This document shows, one piece after another, positions 39,228 through 48,486 of a DNA stretch of 64,000 nt. Source of the stretch: Sulfopaludibacter sp963835555 (lineage in GTDB: Bacteria > Acidobacteriota > Terriglobia > Bryobacterales > Bryobacteraceae); contig CAWIGC010000012.1 of NCBI GenBank assembly GCA_963835555.1, forward strand, positions 1 to 64,000. The letters are read 5' to 3'. The stretch's first letter is position 1, and every line of letters starts with the position of its first letter. The translations under genes were made by a program, and so were the position numbers. The notes below the pieces were generated by a model. The model was not told where the DNA came from and ran no database searches. It saw only the letters and a list, made by a program, of their open reading frames with translations.

Positions 39228-39244
39228 CCTGACGTTACGTCAGG
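39228..39244. promoter_or_regulatory. MerR-type operator palindrome
   Basis: CCTGACGTTACGTCAGG is a perfect 17-base palindrome about a single central base, located 28 bases upstream of the MerR-family start and 61 bases upstream of the divergent permease. Direct TGACGT-type repeats of this kind within an overlong promoter spacer are the usual target of MerR/TipA regulators. Confidence 0.75.
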
Positions 39245-39304
39245 GTCAAGAGATATCTCAAAATTATTGCAACAAGCTGTAGCCCCCCTAGCGTATTTGC
39301 TGGT

Positions 39305-41771
39305 ATGGGTTCCGTCTTCAACGATTTCCGGCATGCCATCCGCACCCTCGCCGGCGATAAAGGCTTCACCGTCACGGTGGTGCTGACGATTGCCGTCTGT
39401 ATCGCCGCCAACACCGCCACCTTCGCCCTCGTAAACTCCGTCCTCCTGCGCCCTTTGCCGGTGCCGGACGCGCGCTCTATCCTGGTGACCGCGAATCGCT
39501 ACCCCAGAGCCGGCGCGGATTTCGGTTACAACGCCGCCACCGGCGATTACTTCGACCGTCTCCGCGACGTTCACGCCTTCTCGGAGCAGGCCCTCTTCCG
39601 CGTGAGTGGACAAACCCTCGATATCCAGGGCACCCCGCAGCGCGTCACCGGCATGGTCGCCACACCTTCCCTGTTCCGCCTGCTGCGCGTCCCGCCCGCT
39701 TATGGACGCGCCTTTGCCGATAGCGAAGGCGAGATCGGCTCCGAACATAAGGCCGTTCTCAGCGACGGATTGAGCCGGACCCTGTTCGGAACCCCCGAGG
39801 CGTCCCTCGGCCGCGATGTCCGCTTGAGCGGCCAGCCCTACACCGTTGTCGGCGTGATGCCCGCCGGCTTCAATTTCATCGATCCCGATGTCCGCATCTG
39901 GATTCCCGCCGCATTCAACGCGGAAGATCGCCAGACCCACCATTCCAATAACTGGCAGAATATCGGCCGCCTCAAGCCGGGAGCCACGCTCGCCCAGGCG
40001 CAGGCCCAGGTGGACGCCCTCAATCGCGCCAATCTCGACAAATTCCCCAGCTTCCGCGAACTGCTGATCAATGCCGGCTACTACTCCAAAGTGATGCCCC
40101 TGGAAGACATGCTGGTGAAAGAGGTGCGCAAGGCCCTGTATCTGTTGTGGGGCGGCGCGGCCTTCGTGCTGCTCATCGGCGCCGTCAACGTGGCCAACCT
40201 GGTGCTGGCGCGGACCAGCCTGCGGCGCAAGGAATTTGCCACGCGCCTGGCCCTGGGCGCGGGCGCGGGCCGCCTGATGCGCCAGCTGGTCACCGAGAGC
40301 ATTCTGGTGGCGCTGGCCGGCGGCGCGGCCGGCGCGGCCCTCGGCGCCGGATTGTTGCGAGCCCTGGCGCACAGCGGCATCGAGACCCTGCCGCGCGCCG
40401 GCGAGGTGCGGGTGGACGCCACGGTAGTGCTCTCCATGCTGCTCACCGCCGCGCTGGTCGGCATCGTCATCGGCGTGATCCCTTCCATTCAGGTGATGCG
40501 CGCCCGCGTCAACGAAGTGCTCCGCGAAGAGAGCCGTTCCGGCACCAGCGGACGGCGCGCGCGGCGCGTGCGGCAATGCCTCGTCATGGCGCAGGTCGGC
40601 CTGGCCTTCGTCCTGCTGGCGGGCGCGGGATTGGTGCTGGCCAGTTTCCGCCAGTTGCTGCATGTCGATCCGGGATTCGACGTCTCCGGCGTGGTCACCG
40701 CTGCCACCAGCGTGCCCCAGTCGCTCTACCCGAAGGAATCCGACGCCCGTTCGCTGATGGACCGGACGCTTGCGGCCATTCGCTCCATTCCCGGCGTCAC
40801 CGCCGCCGGCGCCACCACTACCATCCCCTGGGGCGGCAATCATAGCGATAGCGTCATCCTCGCCGAAGGCTACATCATGAAGCCCGGGGAATCGCTGATT
40901 TCGCCGGAGCAGGTCACCGTCACCCCGGGCTATTTCGAGGCCATGCGCATCAAGCTGGTGGCCGGCCGCCCCTTCGACGAGCGCGATCGCGAATCGGCGC
41001 CCGGCGCCATTCTCGTGGACGAGCGCCTGGCACATCACTTCTGGCCGGACCGCAACCCCATCGGCCGCCGCATGTATCTGCCGCAGGATATCAACAATCT
41101 GCTCAAGACCGACGAGCACACCCATTTTATGACCGTCGTCGGAATCGTGCGCGAAGTGCACAGCGCCAGTGTCGAAGGCAGCGGCAGTCCCGTGGGCGCT
41201 TACTACCTGCCCTACGCGCAGAACGTGCGGCGCGGCTTTGCCCTGGCCATCAAGACTGCCGGCGATACCGGAGTCGCCATCCGCGCCGCGCGACAGCGCT
41301 TCGCGGCCATTGCGCCCAACCTGGCGCTCTTCGATGTCCACACCATGTCCGAGCGCGGCGACCTCGCGCTGGCCTCGCGGCGCGCGTCCCTCACCCTGGC
41401 GATGTTTTTCGGTTGCCTGGCGCTGTTCCTCTCGGCCATCGGCATCTATGGCGTCCTGGCCTACCTGGTCACCCAGCGGCAGCGCGAAATCGGCATCCGC
41501 ACCGCCCTGGGATGCACCGCCCGCGGCGTCGTGACAGCTCATCCTGCGCGAGGCGCTCTGGCTGCTCGGCGCGGGCCTCGTCCTCGGCGCGGCCGGCGCG
41601 GTAGCCTTGCGCACCGTCGTGGCCGGTCAACTGTATGGCGTCAAGCCCCTCGACCCGGCGGTCATGGCGGCGGCCGTGGTGACACTGGCGGTCGTGGGCC
41701 TGCTGGCCTGCGTCCTGCCCGCCCGCCGCGCCACCCGCGTGGACCCCGTCATCGTGCTGCGCGAACAGTGA
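39305..41771 (+). CDS. ADOP family MacB-like ABC permease (one frameshift)
   Basis: Second ADOP permease, about 822 residues. The N-terminus MGSVFNDFRHAIRTLAGDKG is followed by AVCIAANTATFALVNSVLLR. Two MacB_PCD periplasmic domains and the expected 4+4 helices are visible. An extra base near 41536 shifts the frame; reading across it restores LILREALWLLGAGLVLGAAG and the family C-terminus LPARRATRVDPVIVLREQ, with the stop at 41769-41771. It is divergent from the TipA-like regulator, which probably controls it. Confidence 0.9.
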
Positions 41772-42408
41772 GGGTCCCGTACCCCCATCGCAACAACAAA
41801 CATACCGCCATCGTCAGTGCCATGAGCAGTAGCGGCCTCCGCCCCGCCGGCGCGCCGCCCGCAATCGTGTAATCCAGCGTCAGCCCCAGTTGCGCCCGGT
41901 CCCGCTGCGGTGCCCCGAGCTGAATCCGCGGATTCGACGGTACCAGTGCGTTGACCAGGTAGACGCTCGACTCCACCCGGTGCGTGTTCACAAATCGAAC
42001 CCGGTGGCGCCCGGCGCGTGCCGTCGGAACCGCCGCGGTTGCCCGCAGCCGGATGGTCCCCACCCCCAGACTCATCGCACGAAATTCCGGGAAGCTCGCC
42101 CCGCCCAGCCGGACCGGCGTCGCGCGGCCATCCACTTCGAGCGCCACCGAGCGCAGTACCTGTTGCGCATATGCTTCGCCCTCTGCATCGGAGACCTCTC
42201 CGTCCCGGTTCGTATCGATCCAGCCGAACACCGCCGCAGCCACCGCGGAGCCGGCTGTCAGGTCGATTTCCAGCTCCACACGATCCGTGTCGATAAGCAG
42301 CCGCGTTGCCTGAAGGTATTCATCCACCCGGTGCGCCCCGGCCGGAGGCAAAGCCGCCAGCCCCGCGCTCAGCACTGCGCATCGCACCATGCGTCTCCAT
42401 GCCTTCAT
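41749..42408 (-). CDS. HupE/UreJ-associated secreted protein with EF-hand
   Basis: 219 residues with a signal peptide (MKAWRRMVRCAVLSAGLAAL). AHRVDEYLQATRLLIDTDRV resembles the N-terminus found before HupE/UreJ-type transporters, and DTNRDGEVSDAE is a good EF-hand calcium loop. One C-terminal membrane helix (LLLMALTMAVCLLLRW). It overlaps the stop of the convergent permease by 23 bases and its start overlaps the DUF3500 stop by 4 bases, so the two genes are co-translated. Confidence 0.7.
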   Translation of the reverse strand: MKAWRRMVRCAVLSAGLAALPPAGAHRVDEYLQATRLLIDTDRVELEIDLTAGSAVAAAVFGWIDTNRDGEVSDAEGEAYAQQVLRSVALEVDGRATPVRLGGASFPEFRAMSLGVGTIRLRATAAVPTARAGRHRVRFVNTHRVESSVYLVNALVPSNPRIQLGAPQRDRAQLGLTLDYTIAGGAPAGRRPLLLMALTMAVCLLLRWGYGTLTVRAAR

Positions 42409-43505
42409 GGCTTGACGAACTTCGCGCCGTAATCGTTGGTCGGGTCGCGGTAGATCGTGTGGATGTGGTCGATATCGCCCTGCTGCGGAGCATACTCGAT
42501 CGCCACCGTCGGCCCCTGCACCCGGAAGTACGCCAGTCCGCCGTTCTTTGTGGCGCCGCTCCAGGCAAAGTAGGTGTCGGGCAGGTTGGCCTTGATTTCC
42601 GCCATCTTCGCGGTCGCCGCTTCGTCGTTGAGGATGCCGACCCACTCATGCACCAGGTCCAGCAGCATCGCCTGCTGCGCCGCATCCAACTCGGAAGCTG
42701 GTATCCCTTCCGGTTGAATTACTTTTCCATCGGCGCCGGGCCCCAGCACCAGGTCCCTCACTTCATAGTTCAGGATCGCGTGCTTCTGTTGCGCCGTACT
42801 CAACGCGTTGATCAGTGCGAAGCCTTTGTCATTTTCGTGGCCCAGCGGCCGGATCGTCTGGCCGTTCAAAATATACTTCGCCGGCTGCGCCGCCGGCAGG
42901 CTGGGCGTCATTACACTGTTCGTGCCTGCGATCGTGACGTTGATTGCCAGATGATGCCCCCCAAATTGAATCATCCAGGCCGTGGTCGTAGACGGGGTTC
43001 CGAGGATCGCCATGTAGTACTCGTCGAGTCCGAAGCGGATACCCCCGCCCCGTCTGCCTGCCGGACCGGCGTTCCCGCCTCCCTGCCGTCCGCCCGTCCG
43101 CCCGCCTCCGGCATTCTTGAGCACCTCATCGCCGTTCATAATGTCCGTGACCTTCCGGTACCCTTCGCGGCTCAAAGCTGCCGCCACCAGCCCGAGCGCC
43201 GCCTCGCGCTGCCGCGCTGTCATGTCGCCCATGCGCAACCCATTCCGCTGAAAAATTCCCGTCGGAAGGTTGGACCATCCCGTGCGCTGGCTGCTCGTAA
43301 ATCCGAATAGACACTTGTCCCGCTCCGCGGCGGGAAGCGTCGCCAGGAACTTGTTGGCCGCCTCGACCACCGTCGCCGTTACCGTTCCCTTCGTCGCGGA
43401 CGTCACCGCCTGCGCCGCACTGGCCCCCTGCTGGAACCCGGCCGCAACCGGAAGTATCAGCCCGAATAGAACCAGCGCGGCACCGTTCCATTGGCGTCTG
43501 TTCAT
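42405..43505 (-). CDS. DUF3500 family secreted protein
   Basis: 366 residues with a signal peptide (MNRRQWNGAALVLFGLILPV). Conserved blocks of DUF3500 are present: LGFTSSQRTGW-like opening (LFGFTSSQRTGWSNLP), a GLDEYYMAILGTPSTTTAW block, FGGHHLAINVTI and the C-terminal YAPQQGDIDHIHTIYRDPTN. A glycine-arginine rich insert sits near residue 130. Function of the family is unknown; it often occurs beside HupE-type proteins, as here. Confidence 0.82.
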   Translation of the reverse strand: MNRRQWNGAALVLFGLILPVAAGFQQGASAAQAVTSATKGTVTATVVEAANKFLATLPAAERDKCLFGFTSSQRTGWSNLPTGIFQRNGLRMGDMTARQREAALGLVAAALSREGYRKVTDIMNGDEVLKNAGGGRTGGRQGGGNAGPAGRRGGGIRFGLDEYYMAILGTPSTTTAWMIQFGGHHLAINVTIAGTNSVMTPSLPAAQPAKYILNGQTIRPLGHENDKGFALINALSTAQQKHAILNYEVRDLVLGPGADGKVIQPEGIPASELDAAQQAMLLDLVHEWVGILNDEAATAKMAEIKANLPDTYFAWSGATKNGGLAYFRVQGPTVAIEYAPQQGDIDHIHTIYRDPTNDYGAKFVKP

Positions 43506-43633
43506 TGGCGTAGGTGTACCTCTAGCTGGAAGACTATATCAGTTTCCGCGCGCCTATTGTGGACGTCCGCCCCACGACAACGTGCAACCGCCCCATCGTC
43601 ACGAACCCCGCCGCTGCCCCCGCGCACATACCC

Positions 43634-44602
43634 TCACGGAATCCCTGCCTTCTCGTACCATCGCAGCACTCGCAGAGCCCGCAGGGAATTCCAGCGGCTT
43701 GCCCTCGCGACCTCCGTCTCCATCTCCAGCGGAATATATTCCGGATGCCGCAGGTTCAGCGGCCAGCGCCCGTTCTGGTGCCGCCGCTCCCTCACAATTT
43801 CGATGGCCTCCCTGACGCGCCCGTCCGGTTTGATCCCCGCCTCCCGCAGATAATCCAGTCCGCGCAGCACGTCGTAATGCCAGAACGCCGGAAACGAAAA
43901 GCGAAGCCAGCGCTTGTCGATGACTGCGCCCGTTCGGAGCGAGCGGAACATGCCCCGCTCCAGCAGATAGTTTTCGGCCCTCCTGCGCGCCTTCGTGAGG
44001 GCCGCCGATTTGCGCCCCGCCCGTTCGTAATCCAGCAGCCCTTCCAGCACGCAGATGGTCGTATGGAACGAAGAGCGCCGGCTTGGCGGCGCCTCGCAGT
44101 TCCAGCCGCCATCTGCCAGTTGCTCTCCCAGAAGTTGCGCGGCCAGTGCGTCGTCCGGTTCTTTGAAATACGAGCCGATGCCCAGAATTCTGCCGTTAAT
44201 GCAGGGCTCCGTTTCGCCGTGAAGAAAAGGCCGGTTGTCGAGCCGCTTGAACACCAGGCGCTTTTCCACGCGGTCCATCATTTTGCGAGCCTGCTTGCTG
44301 CCCGGGTCCAGGCCCAGGTCCTTCAACACCGTCAGGCTGTACAGACTAATCAGCATGCCCCGGTCTTCCTTCGGCAGGTCGTCTCGCCACCCGCGCGGAC
44401 CCTCCCCCCAACTGCCGCCCGCGGATTGCCGAGCCAGAAGTTGGCCTCCCCAGCCCTCCGTGGCAATCCGGTCGCGCTCCGCCGCAATCGCGCCGGGGGC
44501 TTCGCCGGTAAGGTCCCTCATCACCTGCCAGCGGATGGCCGGGTCGGAATCCAGCAGCCATTTCAGGTGCGCCGGCCTTGGCGCATAATCGTGCAAACGC
44601 AT
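43634..44602 (-). CDS. Squalene-cyclase/prenyltransferase-like alpha-alpha barrel protein
   Basis: 322 residues, start MRLHDYAPRPAHLKWLLDSD. It contains repeated short motifs typical of the alpha6-alpha6 toroid (GGSWGEGPRGWRDD, LADGGWNCEAPPSRRSSFHT, RHQNGRWPLNLRHP), as in uncharacterised prenyltransferase/squalene oxidase repeat proteins. No DXDD catalytic motif is visible, so a cyclase activity is doubtful. Confidence 0.7.
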   Translation of the reverse strand: MRLHDYAPRPAHLKWLLDSDPAIRWQVMRDLTGEAPGAIAAERDRIATEGWGGQLLARQSAGGSWGEGPRGWRDDLPKEDRGMLISLYSLTVLKDLGLDPGSKQARKMMDRVEKRLVFKRLDNRPFLHGETEPCINGRILGIGSYFKEPDDALAAQLLGEQLADGGWNCEAPPSRRSSFHTTICVLEGLLDYERAGRKSAALTKARRRAENYLLERGMFRSLRTGAVIDKRWLRFSFPAFWHYDVLRGLDYLREAGIKPDGRVREAIEIVRERRHQNGRWPLNLRHPEYIPLEMETEVARASRWNSLRALRVLRWYEKAGIP

Positions 44603-44663
44603 TGGTCTATTATCGCCGGGATGCCGGCCACAGCGGCTGGCCGCTATGTTAGAATTCCCTGCC

Positions 44664-45182
44664 ATGCGAATCCTGCTGCTGCTTTGGCTTCTCAACGCGG
44701 AACCGGTAACCGCGGCTGCACCCGCTCGCTTACAGTTTTCGCGGGTTGGGCCCACCCGGATTGGCCTCTTCCTCGCCGGTGCTGACGGCCAAAACGAGCG
44801 CGCCCTGCTGCCTGCGGACAGCCTGGACTATACCCCGTCATTCTCCGCGGATGGGAACTGGATTGTCTTCACCTCCGAGCGCCGTGGGTCGGCCGACATT
44901 TACCGCGTCCATCCGGACGGCAGCGGGCTGGAACGCCTCACCGCCAGTCCCGCTTTTGACGACCAGGGCGCATTGTCGCACGGTATCTGGTCGCCCGGCG
45001 GGCAGTGGATCGTGTTCACCAGTTCGCACATGGGGTAGAAAGACGAGGCCTTGGCCGGCGATTTCGGACCGCAGCCTTACGGCGAACTGTTCGCCATGCA
45101 CCCCGATGGAAGCGGAATCCGCCAGCTCACGGACAATCAATGGGAAGACGCGCTTCCCGCGTTTCAGCCGAAATCGAAATGA
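44664..45182 (+). pseudogene. TolB-like beta-propeller protein with an in-frame amber codon
   Basis: Signal peptide MRILLLLWLLNAEPVTA, then PD40/WD40-like repeats: DYTPSFSADGNWIVFTSERR, IYRVHPDGSGLERLTASPAF, LSHGIWSPGGQWIVFTSSHM. A TAG at 45036-45038 interrupts it, yet the same phase continues with matching sequence (DFGPQPYGELFAMHPDGSGI RQLTDNQWEDALPAFQPKSK) to 45182. It is a single-base nonsense change or sequencing error rather than a frameshift. With few blades it is short for a full propeller. Confidence 0.75.
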
Positions 45183-45197
45183 CCCGAGCGGCCGCCG

Positions 45198-45966
45198 TTA
45201 TTGCTTATCGTAAACGATCTTGATTCTCTCGCTCGAACCCGCCGGCGCAGCGTCATCGGTGATCGTCTTGCCGTCCGGCGACACGGTGAAAAGGTCCCTG
45301 TAGGCCACCTTGCCATCGATCTTCTCCGTGAATTCCACCGAGCGTGCCCCGGTCTTCTTAGCGGCCATGCTGAAATTCCTGGGAATCGTCGGACCCGTGC
45401 ACGGGTAATCCTTGCCGTCGAATTTCACGCTGCAGACCGCATCGTAGTCGATGATCTTCATGGTCAGTCCGTCGTCGCCATTGGCGCTGATTTCCCACAT
45501 CTCGGCGGATGCCTGAACCTTGGTGGACTTCCATTTGCCCGCCAGCCCCGGTCCGCCCGAAACGCGTACCCACGCCGCATTCATCTCGAAGTTCTCCCCG
45601 TTGGGCTTCTTTCCCGCGGGACCTGACCGTCATGGTTTTTCCATTGGCGGAGATCTCGGTGGTTACCGTGGTTGTCATGCCGCCCATTTTGACCGTCGTC
45701 TCCCAGCAATTCGGGTCGAGCTGCTTCCAGGCCGCAGTCGCGCCCCATATCGCCGGATACTCCTTGCCGTCCGTCCTGAATTTGTAGGACTGCCCTTCGG
45801 CGGTCATTTGCATCTCGCCCGAAGGCAGCTTTTCGTAAGTCGTGGTGGTCCCTGCAAACTGGCTCTTCTCCGGGTTCACCTTCCATTTGCCGCTAAACGG
45901 CGAATCGGCCGCCATCGCTATCCCGAGGGCTGCCGCGAACAGCAGAATCAGACGTGTTAGTCTCAT
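45198..45966 (-). CDS. Secreted lipocalin-like hypothetical protein (one frameshift)
   Basis: About 255 residues after correcting an extra base near 45616. Signal peptide MRLTRLILLFAAALGIAMA. Two similar beta-rich modules: FSGKWKVNPEKSQFAG with YKFRTDGKEYPAIWG, then LAGKWKSTKVQASAEMWE with VKFDGKDYPCTGP and VSPDGKTITDDAAPAG. Such tandem modules are common in secreted Acidobacteriota proteins of unknown role. Confidence 0.7.
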
Positions 45967-46307
45967 TCGAATCCTCTTGGTAGATTATGGACCCACCCTC
46001 GGCCGCGCGCAATTCCGCGGACATTCTGCGAACTTTCGGGAGCCCCCCAGGCGCCATCGTCCCGATTACAGGAACGCGACCAGCCTCGCGAATGGGTATG
46101 GGCAAATTGATCGGATCCGCCAATGGCGATCCCACCAACCGAGTCGAGGCGGCTTTGTTCGGTTGCCAAGAGAGCCACAGGATGCTGGCTAGCCTGACCG
46201 GCTTGCCCCTGGGACCTGCGGCCTTTTGAGCACCCGAAGCCGAAAAGAGCGAGAATAGAAATGCGGTCGCCTGTGGTTTTCTAGAGCGGCCCCTCACGAG
46301 GAATCGC
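45967..46307. other. Intergenic region, nothing recognised
   Basis: A minus-strand frame crosses this stretch (to 46297) but runs on antisense into the preceding gene and shows no domain or signal peptide. I see no RNA gene or repeat. Confidence 0.4.
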
Positions 46308-46679
46308 TTGCCAGAGCAAATAGATCGTCGGGCAGCCCTTCAGGGCGTTCAGAAATCTTTCATTGTACCCGTGGGGGAGTCTTGGCTAAGCGAGTATATC
46401 AACGTCGTGCAAAGGGCTGCCGAACTAAGAGCCGCGAGTCGCACAGTCTTTTCGACTATCGCCGTTTTTTCGGTTGCCTTGGCCGCAATGGCTGTGACTC
46501 TGCTTGTCGGTGAACAGAGAGGATACTCGGTCATTCTCCTCTCATCCTTTGCAAGCGCGGCTTTAGCGTTTGTCGGAGCTGCTCTCGCGTACAAATCCGC
46601 GCGGACCGCCAAGCGAGTGGAAAATTCCCTTGCGTCTGAGATCTCGACCGCGTTCGCTCCCATGAAGTCGAATCTTTGA
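46308..46679 (+). CDS. Small two-helix membrane protein
   Basis: 123 residues, unrecognised. Two adjacent transmembrane helices (VFSTIAVFSVALAAMAVTLL and VILLSSFASAALAFVGAALA) near residues 46-92 are flanked by soluble ends; the C-terminal part is helical (KSARTAKRVENSLASEISTA). It lies immediately upstream of the RES toxin locus. Confidence 0.55.
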   Translation: MPEQIDRRAALQGVQKSFIVPVGESWLSEYINVVQRAAELRAASRTVFSTIAVFSVALAAMAVTLLVGEQRGYSVILLSSFASAALAFVGAALAYKSARTAKRVENSLASEISTAFAPMKSNL

Positions 46680-46681
46680 TT

Positions 46682-46852
46682 TTGGTGCGGGTGTTGGGGG
46701 TGTTCGGAGACAGTGAGCGTGCCATACAGTGGATACGAGAGAACAATCCGGCCCTCGACAATGCGCCCCCAATCCGCACTATCCAGACAGAAGAAGGCCG
46801 GCGTGAGGTTCTGAATATTTTGGGCCGTATTCAGCACGGCGTCATCAGTTGA
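46682..46852 (+). pseudogene. Xre/MbcA/ParS-type antitoxin, toxin-binding domain only
   Basis: The phase ending at 46852 reads VFGDSERAIQWIRENNPALD followed by a TEEGRREVLNILGRIQHGVI block, the DUF2384 toxin-binding domain that pairs with RES toxins. Only about 57 residues are open as a unit; the usual N-terminal Xre-like DNA-binding half is missing and the phase upstream overlaps the membrane-protein gene. Possible GTG starts are 46685 and 46691. The stop overlaps the toxin ATG. Confidence 0.65.
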
Positions 46853-47298
46853 TGCGCGTCTACCGTGTCTGCAGCCCCAAATACATTGATTTGGACGGCG
46901 AAGGTGCTCGCCTGTATGGCGGTCGCTGGAACAGCCCCGGAATGGCAGTCGTTTATACGGCTGGTTCTTTAGCTCTTGCGGTCCTGGAGACGAGGGTACA
47001 TCTGCGACGAATGCCAATAGACTATGTTCGATTAACGATCGAAATTCCTGACGCACTTGTCCCTCCATATGAGGTAACGGCCGGTCAGATAGGTCCGGAA
47101 TGGCGCACGGATACGGTGCTGACGCGACGTGTAGGGGACGCCCACTTTGCCGCCACTCCGTTCATCCCGTTGAAGGTTCCCTCCGTCGTAGTCGACACAG
47201 AGTGGAATCTGTTGTTTTCGCGCGACTACGCCCGAGCTCACGCCTCAATCACAGACCGACAGCCGGTCGCCAGGGACTCCCGGCTTTGGAGCCTTTGA
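46852..47298 (+). CDS. RES domain toxin
   Basis: 148 residues. MRVYRVCSPKYIDLDGEGAR and LYGGRWNSPGMAVVYTAGSL carry the Arg-Glu/Tyr-Ser residues that name the RES fold; ALAVLETRVHL and PSVVVDTEWNLLFSRDYA continue the family pattern. Characterised RES toxins degrade NAD+. It overlaps the antitoxin remnant by one base. If the antitoxin is truncated, the toxin is either inactive or neutralised by the remaining C-terminal domain. Confidence 0.88.
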   Translation: MRVYRVCSPKYIDLDGEGARLYGGRWNSPGMAVVYTAGSLALAVLETRVHLRRMPIDYVRLTIEIPDALVPPYEVTAGQIGPEWRTDTVLTRRVGDAHFAATPFIPLKVPSVVVDTEWNLLFSRDYARAHASITDRQPVARDSRLWSL

Positions 47299-47534
47299 GA
47301 AGTCACCTTGCGGCTGAGCGAAGCCGCAGATTCCCGTCCCGGCTCGCCCGCGCTGTCAGGCCCTTCTAAGATGTATGATCCCCGTCGCCCGCCTTAACTG
47401 CTCCACCCGCCAGTCCAGCCACAATCGCGATGACTTCCATTTGACTTTTATTTGTCGCTCACAACAAACCACTTACTCCCATCCGTCCCCGGAATCCATA
47501 ACTTCACATGATCCAATGAAAGTGGAGGTAGTCT

Positions 47535-48191
47535 ATGGAAGATCAACTTACAGTACCCAAACCGCGCGACCCCCGTGCTCTGAACGCTTACCGGCACGGC
47601 CTCACAGGCCAGGTCCTCATCCTCACCCCCGAGGACGAGATAGCCTACAAAGCCCACTGCCAAAACATCCACCAATCGCTTGCCCCCGTAGGAGGCATGG
47701 AAGTCGAACTCGTCCAGGAGATCGCCGACGACCGCTGGCGTCTCAAGCACGCCTCCGCCCTCGATAACAACATCAACTCCCTCGGCCTCACCCAGCCCGA
47801 TACCATCACCGCCCACCACCCGGAAATCGACGCCGCCTTTGCCAAAGCCCGCATCTGGCTCGGCGACCCCAAGAACCGCACCCTGCTCAGCCTCTACGAA
47901 CAGCGCATCAAACGCAAGGAGCTACAAACCACCGCCCTGCTCCGCCAGTTGCAGCAGGAACGCCGCGAAGCCCTGAAGCAAGCCGTCGAAGAAGCCGCCC
48001 TGCTAGCCCAACTCGCGGCAAGCAAAGGAGAGTCGTTCGATATCGCCCGCGATCTCCCCCGCCTCACCCACTATCCGCAATTTGATTTTTCGAACCCCGA
48101 AATCAGCCGCCTGGTCGTCCACGCGCAACGCCTCGCCGAGGCCCGAAAGCTCTTTAACAAGCCCCCCAAGCCCCTTCGTATGGCCGCATAA
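47535..48191 (+). CDS. Conserved hypothetical protein, helical
   Basis: 218 residues, MEDQLTVPKPRDPRALNAYR HGLTG at the start. This type of protein is frequent in Acidobacteriota as short multicopy genes. Long charged helices (LYEQRIKRKELQTTALLRQL, EALKQAVEEAALLAQL) suggest a coiled coil. No function can be assigned. Confidence 0.6.
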   Translation: MEDQLTVPKPRDPRALNAYRHGLTGQVLILTPEDEIAYKAHCQNIHQSLAPVGGMEVELVQEIADDRWRLKHASALDNNINSLGLTQPDTITAHHPEIDAAFAKARIWLGDPKNRTLLSLYEQRIKRKELQTTALLRQLQQERREALKQAVEEAALLAQLAASKGESFDIARDLPRLTHYPQFDFSNPEISRLVVHAQRLAEARKLFNKPPKPLRMAA

Positions 48192-48207
48192 ACCACCGCC
48201 CCCCAAT

Positions 48208-48486
48208 TCAACTCACGAAATGGAAGCGCGCCGCCAGGTTCAGCAGCTTGAGCACTTTGTAGATGTCCATGTTGACCGCGCACAGCACCACGCGGACCGG
48301 TCGTTCGTCAGCCTTTGCGGCGAACTCCTCCAGCGCACCAATAGTGTTGGCGTCGATTCGCGGCATCGCGCTGAAATCCAGAAGCATTTCCTCGGCGGCG
48401 TCGGCCAACTGCTCTACGGCCTCCTGCCGCAGTGTGTGCGCCGCCTGCTCCGGGTCAAGTTTGATGCGAATGCAATTCTCTGTCAT
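48208..48486 (-). CDS. STAS-domain-like protein
   Basis: 92 residues. EEMLLDFSAMPRIDANTIGA LEEFAAKA and VVLCAVNMDIYKVLKLLNLA follow the STAS (anti-sigma antagonist-like) pattern, although the phosphorylatable Ser position reads DANTIG. The start overlaps the adhE stop by 4 bases, so it is co-translated with adhE and may regulate or scaffold it. Confidence 0.6.
   Translation of the reverse strand: MTENCIRIKLDPEQAAHTLRQEAVEQLADAAEEMLLDFSAMPRIDANTIGALEEFAAKADERPVRVVLCAVNMDIYKVLKLLNLAARFHFVS

Noticed and set aside
39197..41614. An 805-residue minus-strand open frame
   Set aside because: Antisense to the second ADOP permease, Gly/Ala/His-rich, with no motif or plausible start; a shadow.
45893..46297. 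Minus-strand 134-residue open frame
   Set aside because: Lacks a signal peptide, domain or ribosome site and its downstream half is antisense or out of phase to the lipocalin-like gene.
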